Of a stretch of DNA of 36,346 bases, positions 7,716-13,775 are shown one piece after another. The position numbers and the translations under genes are program-made. Each line of letters begins with the position of its first letter. Position 1 is the stretch's first letter. The notes under the pieces were generated by a model that searched no databases, was not told where the DNA came from, and saw only the letters and a list, made by a program, of their open reading frames with translations. Source of the stretch: Klebsiella pneumoniae (lineage in GTDB: Bacteria > Myxococcota_A > UBA796 > SXON01); contig CAMBIK010000012.1 of the NCBI GenBank assembly GCA_945867435.1, forward strand, positions 1-36,346, given 5' to 3'.

Positions 7716-8371
7716 CCGTCCTCCAGGATCAGGTTGGCAGGGAGGTTCGGGTCGTTGTGTACCCCCCCCGCCACCCGTGTACCCCGCAGGGTCAACGAAG
7801 GGGACTGGGTGGTGGTGCCGCGAGCGACGAGCGCGCCCTCGATCTGGCTGCCGACGAACGTAACGTCTGCGCCCTCGAGCACCGCCACGTCGCCGCCGAA
7901 GCGGCCCCCCCGCGCCTCCGCCCGGGCCGCGCCCGTCACATAGAGATCGGCCCCCATCCTGGCCCGGTTGTTCCGGAACTCGGTGTCGATCAACATCAGG
8001 GATCCACGGTGTACATAGGCGCCCCCGCCGGCTCCACCCCCGCCAAGACTGGCCTCGTTCCCCTCGATCACGCAGCGTTCCACGACCAGATCGCTCCAGC
8101 CGCTCATTCGGATGCCCCCGCCCGCTTCCCCGGCGCCGTTTCGGAGGGTCAGGCCTTCCAGGCGAATCGACAGGCCGTCGGCATCCACCGTGATCACGGG
8201 TCCGCTGCGGCCGGCGTCGAGAATCGCGCCCGGCTCCCCGCGCAGGGTCACGCTGCTCTCCAACGTCAGCCCGCCTGCGTGAACGCCGGGGCCAAGGGCC
8301 ACCACGCCGCCTGCGAGGATGTGCGGCGCGAGGGGTTCCCCGGAGATGACTCGCACCACGGGTTGGGACAT
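7712..8371 (-). CDS. Right-handed parallel beta-helix protein
   Basis: A 219-residue protein without a signal peptide. It repeats short strand-turn units typical of pectate-lyase-like beta-helices: VALGPGVHAGGLTL, VTLRGEPGAILDAG, IRLEGLTLRNGAG, GWSDLVVERCVIEGN, GSLMLIDTEFRNNRA. There is no recognisable polygalacturonase or pectate lyase catalytic motif, so enzymatic activity is uncertain. The start is well supported by AAGGAGCG about 4 bases upstream. It follows the calpain gene by 23 bases and overlaps the metzincin gene by ATGA. Lack of a signal peptide, in contrast to its downstream neighbours, makes its cellular location unclear. Confidence 0.75.
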   Translation of the reverse strand: MSQPVVRVISGEPLAPHILAGGVVALGPGVHAGGLTLESSVTLRGEPGAILDAGRSGPVITVDADGLSIRLEGLTLRNGAGEAGGGIRMSGWSDLVVERCVIEGNEASLGGGGAGGGAYVHRGSLMLIDTEFRNNRARMGADLYVTGAARAEARGGRFGGDVAVLEGADVTFVGSQIEGALVARGTTTQSPSLTLRGTRVAGGVHNDPNLPANLILEDG

Positions 8372-8394
8372 GAACGCTCCTTAGCCGCGCAGGC

Positions 8395-9918
8395 CTAAGA
8401 CTGGGTCGAGCCCGTGGGCGCCTTGTTGATCGAGATGTTCGTGAAGTGCCTCAGGAACTCGGCGGGCGTGATGGGCTTCGGCTGCCAAGTGCCCCAAGGA
8501 TTGTAGAACTGCAGTTCTTTGCCCTTTACCACGCCCTCAAAGGCGTACGCGTGGTTTGCCACCAGCAGTTTTTCGACGTTCACGGCACCCTGGTACGCGA
8601 AGCGCAGCTCGAGGTCGGCTGCGGCGGCCGGGCCCAGTCCATCGCGGAACTTCAGGGCTGCGAGGTTGCCCTTGTAGTCGATGCTGCCAGTGTCCACCGG
8701 AGATCCCACGAGCTTGGCCGAAGCATCGCCTTCCTTGCCTGAATCGGTCACGCTGCCCTTCATCTTCCCGGCCTTGTCGCTGATTTGGACGGTGCCCGGA
8801 ACGATGTGGTTCCAGCGGTGGGCGTGGGTGATCGTGGCGGTCGCCTCATTCCCCTTGCCTTTGAAGGGCATCTGCACATCGGACTGTCGGGAGTGTTCCA
8901 CGGCGGCGTAGATCGCCATTCCGTCCTTTTTGGCCTGCTCGAAGTAGGGAATGACCTCGGCCTCCTTCATGGACGAAGGATTGCGCTCCTTGCTTCGCGA
9001 CCCGGTAAGCTCGCTCATCGCCTTGGCGCCGTACCCGCCTTCGCCGATCGCGGCGTACCCGCCCTTCCACTTGGCGTAGGCCTTCTCCATGATGGCGGGC
9101 CAGAGCTTGCCGCCTGCATCGCCGGCATAGGCCGGGTCGTTGCGGCTTCCCTCGGTCGTGGGCAGGTAGCTGTCCACCTCGATGAACACCGGTTTGGACT
9201 TCCCGCCGGACGATTCCTCGAAGAAGCGCACCGTGTAGGTGTCTGTGGCTTTGTTGTACTTGACGGAGTCCTTGATCGACGCGGGAGAAGCGTTGGCCAC
9301 CGCCGCCATCGCGGCGATGAAGTAGCAATCCCCGAGCCCACCCTGCGCGGTGTCGGAACCCTTCGGCGCCACGGGGGAGTGATCGCCCTTCTGCTTCGCG
9401 TAGATGAACGATTCGTTCAGGCCAGGCGCATCCTCGTCGGTGTTCAACGCTGGCTGGCTGCTGAAGAGCGAAGCCTTGGCCCACGCGACCTTCTTTTCCT
9501 TGCCTTGGCGAAACTCGACTTTGATGCGGTCGCCCTTGGATTCCAGCACCTTGCACGCGGTGCCGTCGGGGACCGTGAACTTTTCGCCGCTGCCATCGGC
9601 GCTGGCGGCAAGCGAAACGGTGGCCTGGTCTCCGACGAGCGCACCGTAGGTACCTGTCGTAACTTTGGCGGGGCGCTGCGGGCCCACGCCATCTCCCGCC
9701 GCCATCACCGGCTTCTGCTCTTCGTCGGCCCCCATCCAACTCGACAGTTCGGAGTTGGAGATGGCGGAGTCGGCTGTAGCGACGCCAGAGCGATCGGCGA
9801 CCGCGGCGTTGCCGAGGCGGGATTGCTTGTCGGGGCGTGACGATTCGCCGGTTTCGGCCCCGGCCTCGGCGGTGGCCTTGCGACCGCGCTGCGGCGGACG
9901 GGCAGTTTGCTGGACCAT
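8395..9918 (-). CDS. Calpain-family (C2) cysteine protease with SH3-like domain
   Basis: A 507-residue protein. The N-terminal 80 residues are disordered and charged and include KQSRLGNAAVADRSG (31-45). A small SH3-like barrel follows (about 113-155, FTVPDGTACKVLE...VAWAKASLF). The papain-fold domain starts near 188, with catalytic C198 in QGGLGDCYFIAAM, H456 in ANHAYAF and N473 in YNPWGTW, the exact order and spacing style of calpains. The start at 9918 has GGGAGG a few bases upstream. No signal peptide is present. It leads a four-gene operon and is divergent from a matrixin. Bacterial calpains can be intracellular proteases or delivered effectors; which applies here is open. Confidence 0.88.
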   Translation of the reverse strand: MVQQTARPPQRGRKATAEAGAETGESSRPDKQSRLGNAAVADRSGVATADSAISNSELSSWMGADEEQKPVMAAGDGVGPQRPAKVTTGTYGALVGDQATVSLAASADGSGEKFTVPDGTACKVLESKGDRIKVEFRQGKEKKVAWAKASLFSSQPALNTDEDAPGLNESFIYAKQKGDHSPVAPKGSDTAQGGLGDCYFIAAMAAVANASPASIKDSVKYNKATDTYTVRFFEESSGGKSKPVFIEVDSYLPTTEGSRNDPAYAGDAGGKLWPAIMEKAYAKWKGGYAAIGEGGYGAKAMSELTGSRSKERNPSSMKEAEVIPYFEQAKKDGMAIYAAVEHSRQSDVQMPFKGKGNEATATITHAHRWNHIVPGTVQISDKAGKMKGSVTDSGKEGDASAKLVGSPVDTGSIDYKGNLAALKFRDGLGPAAAADLELRFAYQGAVNVEKLLVANHAYAFEGVVKGKELQFYNPWGTWQPKPITPAEFLRHFTNISINKAPTGSTQS

Positions 9919-10028
9919 GCGACCTCCCGGTGCAGGGTACCTGTCTGCCCGGTTGGGGGCCACCGAAAAACCCGATGTCGACCCTCATGTGGCGGGCGTG
10001 GCGTTCCGATCCTGCGCCTGAGGTTGGG

Positions 10029-10745
10029 ATGCTGTTCTCCTTGGTGTTCTCCATTGCCCACGCGGGGCCTGAGGACCAGGTGATGATGAACAGCTCTGGA
10101 AACCGCTTGCACTGGGCCTCGATGCCGATCAACTACGTCGCCGACCCGGTGAACAGCGAAGGCCTTGACGAGGCGGATTCCCTCGCCGCCATCGTTGCTG
10201 CGGGCGGTGCCTGGACCCAGGTCGCCAACACCGAGGTCGAATACCGCTTTCGCGGCGCCGAGAGCGACCTTCACGGCGGGTACGACGACCAGAACGTGGT
10301 GATCTTCACCGACGACTGGGTGGGTCAGCCCGAGCTCCTCGCCATCACCAGCACCTGGTCGGACACCTCGGGCGAGCTGCTCGACTTCGACATGCTGGTG
10401 AACACCCGCGACCATGCCTGGACCGTGACCGGCGAAGTCGAAGCCGATGACCTCCAGAACGCGCTCGCTCACGAGTTCGGTCACGCGCTCGGAATCGACC
10501 ACGACAACGCTACCAAAGATGCGACCATGTTCCCCTCCACGCTCCTGGGCGAAACCTCCAAGCGCGACCTCGCGGACAGCGACGTGGCGGTGCTCGCCTT
10601 CATGTACCCCGCACCGGAAGTCGAGCTGGATGGCGCCCCCGAATCGGGTGTGGGCTGTTCGACCTCCCCGATCATGTCCCTGCTCGCCGCGCTCCCTGCC
10701 GCGTTCCTCATCTCCCGCCGCCGCAAGGAGCTCCCGTGCTGCTGA
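10029..10745 (+). CDS. Matrixin-type (M10) zinc metalloprotease with MYXO-CTERM-like tail
   Basis: A 238-residue secreted protease. The signal peptide MLFSLVFSIAHA is cleaved before GPED. The zinc site HEFGHALGIDH gives H148, E149, H152 and H158, with a Met-turn at TMFPS (about 166-170). The tail has C210, then a hydrophobic stretch and RRRK (210-233), resembling MYXO-CTERM sorting signals that are processed and anchored at the surface in myxobacteria. GAGG lies 5 bases before the chosen ATG. Its end overlaps the next gene by 10 bases, an arrangement I recall as common for matrixins and a secreted partner in this group. Confidence 0.85.
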   Translation: MLFSLVFSIAHAGPEDQVMMNSSGNRLHWASMPINYVADPVNSEGLDEADSLAAIVAAGGAWTQVANTEVEYRFRGAESDLHGGYDDQNVVIFTDDWVGQPELLAITSTWSDTSGELLDFDMLVNTRDHAWTVTGEVEADDLQNALAHEFGHALGIDHDNATKDATMFPSTLLGETSKRDLADSDVAVLAFMYPAPEVELDGAPESGVGCSTSPIMSLLAALPAAFLISRRRKELPCC

Positions 10746-11188
10746 TCCTCGCCGCCGTGGCCCAGGCCACGATCGCCGCCCAGGCGCTGGACCCCGCGGG
10801 TCTGGCCGCGATCTCCGATGGCGTCGCGTTTGGCGATGTCACAGAGCTTCGCACGCTGATGGAAGATGAAAAGATCTGGACCATCGCCACGGTGACGGGC
10901 GCCAAAGGGGAAGCCCCCCTTCGCGGCGGCGAGACCGAGGTGTGGATCCCCGGCGGTTGCATTGAGGATCTGTGCCTGACCATCGCGGGCACCCCCAAAG
11001 TGACCGTCGGTGAACGGGTCTTTGTCTTCCTGCGCAAGAACGAGCCCACTTCGTGGTCCCAGGGCCTGTTCCACGTGAAGGGGAACGTGGCCACGCGCGA
11101 CACCCGCGGCATGTCCATGAGCGATGGCGTGGCACCCAAGGCGTCGTTCGCCCTCAGCGAGCTGATCAAGGTCGCCCCAGCGCTGTAG
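10736..11188 (+). CDS. Secreted protein paired with matrixin
   Basis: A 150-residue protein starting at GTG with AAGGAG 5 bases upstream, inside the end of the matrixin gene. A signal peptide (about MLLILAAVAQATIAAQA) precedes a compact beta-rich domain with the pattern VWIPGGCIEDLCLTIAG...VGERVFVFLRK...GLFHVKGNVAT. This GG...V.G.P.x.vGE.v.vFL...G.f pattern recurs, in my recollection, in proteins encoded beside myxobacterial matrixins, but I know no assigned function. Two Cys (in GGCIEDLC) could pair. Tight coupling suggests it is an inhibitor, chaperone or substrate-handling partner; that is inference. Confidence 0.7.
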   Translation: MLLILAAVAQATIAAQALDPAGLAAISDGVAFGDVTELRTLMEDEKIWTIATVTGAKGEAPLRGGETEVWIPGGCIEDLCLTIAGTPKVTVGERVFVFLRKNEPTSWSQGLFHVKGNVATRDTRGMSMSDGVAPKASFALSELIKVAPAL

Positions 11189-11224
11189 CACCGCCGGGAT
11201 ACGATGCCCCGGCAAGGAGGCTCC

Positions 11225-11893
11225 GTGGCCCGTTTCGTCTCCATCTTGTGCTTGTTCGCCGGCTGCACCGGCGGGTCGACCGACACCGCCGACAGTGCCG
11301 TGGAGGATGAAGGGAAGAACCCGGTCGCGCCCAACGAATACGAGGATGCCTGGGATGTGGATGCTGTGTCGTGCCCGGCAGGCGCGATGGTGTACTGGGC
11401 CTTCGATGGGGCGATTGCCGATAACGGGAACATCGTGGGGGAGGAAACCTGGTACTGGTTCTTCGCCACCGAGGGCTCGGCCGGCGACTGCTCCGACACC
11501 TTTTCCATCGATGGCGTGGAGGAAGAAACCCCTTACGCCGACGACCCCTGCAACACGTGCGACCGCGACTTCACGACCGACATGGTGGAAAACGAGAGCA
11601 AACACGGCTGCACCCAGTTTGCCGATGGCTACGAAAACCTCCTGGACGACGATGACGTGGACCGGATCGACGGTGAAGCCTACGAGCTGCTCCTGATGCT
11701 GGACACGGATCCCTTGGGCGGGGAAGCGGGGGATGTGCAAGTGTGGACCTTCGTGCAGGACGATCAGGCCAAGAAGTCCTACAACGACCGCACGCTGGGA
11801 ATCGGCACCTTCACGCCGGACGACGATGTGGATGGTCCCGGTGCGCTCCGCTACGCCTCCGATGGCCTGTGTGTGACCATCACGTCGGGGTAG
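11225..11893 (+). CDS. Cys-rich lipoprotein of unknown function
   Basis: A 222-residue lipoprotein starting at GTG with AAGGAGG ending 4 bases upstream. The signal VARFVSILCLFAGC gives lipidated C14, followed by a Thr/Asp/Ser tether. The mature domain has Cys at 50, 89, 109, 112 (CNTC), 129 and one near the C-terminus, likely disulfides, and strongly acidic loops (DDDDVD, PDDDVDGPG) that could bind calcium. Aromatic-rich strands (MVYWAFDG, ETWYWFF) suggest a beta-sandwich. No family recognised. It lies 36 bases after the matrixin partner and may share its transcript. Confidence 0.7.
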   Translation: MARFVSILCLFAGCTGGSTDTADSAVEDEGKNPVAPNEYEDAWDVDAVSCPAGAMVYWAFDGAIADNGNIVGEETWYWFFATEGSAGDCSDTFSIDGVEEETPYADDPCNTCDRDFTTDMVENESKHGCTQFADGYENLLDDDDVDRIDGEAYELLLMLDTDPLGGEAGDVQVWTFVQDDQAKKSYNDRTLGIGTFTPDDDVDGPGALRYASDGLCVTITSG

Positions 11894-11898
11894 CCAAG

Positions 11899-12786
11899 CT
11901 ACTCGGCGGCGAACGCTGCGATTAGCGCGGCGGTCATCGCCTCGCCGCCCGGATCGAGCGCATCGTCGCCGGCCCCCGCGGCCACGGTTTCCTCGGTCAG
12001 CGGCTCGGTGATCAGCACCCCGTTCAGGCGCACGGCGGGGCTTGATGTGGCGCCGTTCACCATCGCGATTGCCGCTTGCAAAGTGGTTAAGGCGTGATCG
12101 GGGTTGCCCTGGGCGCGATGGTAGGGAACGGCCACATCGCCCATGAAGCCGGCCGCCTCGCGCTCGCTGAACCAGACCTCCGGGTCTCCGGAAGCATCGG
12201 CGAGCGATTGCACCCGCTCGGCCGTGTGTTCGGTGGCGTAGGCGAGGTCGTCGGAGAGCCAGCCGGGGCTCTCGAAATCCACCCAGCCGAGGGGTGCTAA
12301 CGTCGTGTCGCGCGCCAGAGCACCGGCGGCGAGCGTGCCCCCGAAGGACCTTGAGTACAGCAGGACTCGCGTCGGATCGACCGATGCTTGGCTGGCGGCC
12401 CAGCGTACGACCGCGGCGAAGTCGTCCTGGCTCAAGAACCCGTTGGCGTCTTCCTCGCCGGCGCTTTCCCCACGGCCACGAGGGTCCCATACGAAGGTCG
12501 CGAACCCGGCATCCGCAAGCGCGAGGGCTTGGGCTTCCCCCACCCGGTCGAGCCCCGGATCGAAGCCGGGCGGGGCGTACACCACGGCGGCCACGCACTC
12601 GGGACCCTCCGGAAAGCGGTTGGCCATCGCCAGCTGAACGCCATCCGGTCGCTCCAGCAACACGTCGGTTCGCCAGCCTTCGCCGGCCACCGTGACCGCG
12701 GCGGACGTACACCCTTCGGTGGGCCACGTCGTCGGGGCGACCACGACTTGGGTGCAGCCCATCGCGAGGAGCAGGAGGGGGGCTAT
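11899..12786 (-). CDS. Alpha/beta-hydrolase lipoprotein (start codon uncertain)
   Basis: An alpha/beta-hydrolase fold protein of about 290 residues. Visible elements are the oxyanion strand VVYAPPGFD, the WDPRGRGES block, a nucleophile elbow YSRSFGG (Ser in S-x-S-x-G context), and a late NPDHA that may hold the catalytic His. A hydrophobic run ending LLLLAMGC makes it a probable lipoprotein. No ATG, GTG or TTG lies at a sensible place before that run. The only nearby candidates are an ATA at 12786 and an ATG immediately before the Cys (12762), which would delete the signal. A nine-base C run (12792-12800) lies just upstream. One extra base there would join this frame to the YHYH gene. Substrate unknown. 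Confidence 0.75.
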   Translation of the reverse strand: MAPLLLLAMGCTQVVVAPTTWPTEGCTSAAVTVAGEGWRTDVLLERPDGVQLAMANRFPEGPECVAAVVYAPPGFDPGLDRVGEAQALALADAGFATFVWDPRGRGESAGEEDANGFLSQDDFAAVVRWAASQASVDPTRVLLYSRSFGGTLAAGALARDTTLAPLGWVDFESPGWLSDDLAYATEHTAERVQSLADASGDPEVWFSEREAAGFMGDVAVPYHRAQGNPDHALTTLQAAIAMVNGATSSPAVRLNGVLITEPLTEETVAAGAGDDALDPGGEAMTAALIAAFAAE

Positions 12787-13649
12787 GGCGGCCCCCCCCC
12801 GACCACGCCGCAGGCCTCGTAGTACTGGATCTCGGGGGTGAAGGCGTCGGGCTCCAGGGCGGCGCACATGTGGATGTGGTAGCGGTCGAGGAAGTGCGTG
12901 GTCCCCGCAGCGTCGGTCAGGTCGTGCAGATGGCCTTGCTGGGCGTCTGCGTCGCTGAGCCCGGGCGCGGAGCCATCCAGCTCCGTGCATCCCAGCACCA
13001 CGGTGCCATCGCACATGATGCCGAACAGTTCGAGGGCCCCTGCGCCGAGGTGCGCGAGCACGGCCAGCGAGGCGGAATTGGGGGAGTGGTGGTGGTACGC
13101 CCCGTCCGGGGAAGGGTGCCCTTCCCAGCTGTCGAAGGTGTATTTCTCCTCCCGAATGTCCATCCCCGGCCCGGCGACCGCGTTGTACAGGGACACTCCA
13201 TCCAACGCCACCCCTGCGTGTCCCATCGGGTATTCCTCTCTGGAGGTGCCCGCGGTCAGGTCGTGCATCGCGGCCGTTACGACCAGCCCCTTCGGAACCG
13301 GGTTGGTCGGGATGCGCACCTGGAAGAGCTGCTCGGTGAGCCGATTCGGGTTCTGGACGTAGTCCCCGCCGCGGTCATCCCATGCCTCGTGGTTGGGGTC
13401 GTCGTCGTTGTAGTACGCGCTGGGGTGGGGCGGCAGGTTGCTGGTGGTGAGGAGAACGTCGTCTCCGTCCATGCTGGCGTCGAGGCAGCGAAAGTAGCTG
13501 GAGTAGAACGATGGGACGTCGTCGGCCAGGGTGGTGGCGCACGTGTCGAGGGTGCGAAGGTCGGTCGCGATATCGCCGGTTTCGTCGCCGCTGTCGGCGC
13601 TGTCCGGGGAGGTGCCGCAGGCTGGGGCGAGGAGGGCGAGGAGGAGCAT
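12783..13649 (-). CDS. YHYH-domain lipoprotein
   Basis: A 288-residue lipoprotein. The signal MLLLALLAPAC gives C11, followed by a Ser/Asp/Gly tether. The domain has the hallmark GHPSPDGAYHHHSP (Y185-H188) and a later DRYHIHMCAA, matching the YHYH family of secreted proteins of unknown, possibly metal-related, function. Many His and paired Cys support a metal or disulfide role. I chose the ATG at 13649 because it begins the lipoprotein signal; a second ATG 15 codons upstream (13694) is possible but would add a Pro/Arg-rich leader. No clear ribosome-binding site is seen. It precedes the alpha/beta hydrolase and ends at the C-run. Confidence 0.75.
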   Translation of the reverse strand: MLLLALLAPACGTSPDSADSGDETGDIATDLRTLDTCATTLADDVPSFYSSYFRCLDASMDGDDVLLTTSNLPPHPSAYYNDDDPNHEAWDDRGGDYVQNPNRLTEQLFQVRIPTNPVPKGLVVTAAMHDLTAGTSREEYPMGHAGVALDGVSLYNAVAGPGMDIREEKYTFDSWEGHPSPDGAYHHHSPNSASLAVLAHLGAGALELFGIMCDGTVVLGCTELDGSAPGLSDADAQQGHLHDLTDAAGTTHFLDRYHIHMCAALEPDAFTPEIQYYEACGVVGGGPP

Positions 13650-13661
13650 GGGGGGAGGCCT

Positions 13662-13699
13662 ATCCGGCGCGAGGCGCGCCGGATGAGGGCGCATGCGCC
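13662..13699. repeat. Two adjacent palindromic elements in a divergent promoter region
   Basis: ATCCGGCGC and GCGCCGGAT form an inverted repeat around a short spacer (about 13662-13684). It is followed by the perfect 12-bp palindrome GGCGCATGCGCC (13688-13699). Both lie between the divergent genes at 13649 and 13776. They may be operators or a REP-like element; other copies were not seen in the window. Confidence 0.4.
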
Positions 13700-13741
13700 G
13701 ACGTCGTGAGTATGGGCTGGCATGGGCTGGAGCTTTTTTGT

Positions 13742-13762
13742 GTGAGAGACTGCGTTTCTCAC
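13742..13762 (+). repeat. Hairpin upstream of the 800-residue protein gene
   Basis: GTGAGAGA (13742-13749) can pair with TTTCTCAC (13755-13762), with one G-T pair and a 5-base loop. It ends 13 bases before the ATG, so in RNA it would sit beside the ribosome-binding region (GAAGGA, 13764-13769). It could act as an operator or translational hairpin. Confidence 0.4.
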
Positions 13763-13775
13763 TGAAGGATTCGCC

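Noticed and set aside
10481-12727. A 748-codon open frame on the minus strand across the matrixin, partner and lipoprotein genes
   Set aside because: It is antiparallel to three genes with signal peptides, good ribosome-binding sites and a zinc motif. The translation is Arg/Gly-rich low-complexity text, as expected for a shadow in GC-rich DNA.
12792-12800. Simple sequencing error in the C run
   Set aside because: Cannot be excluded, but it is kept as a finding because the neighbouring gene truly lacks a start codon, so the tract matters either way.
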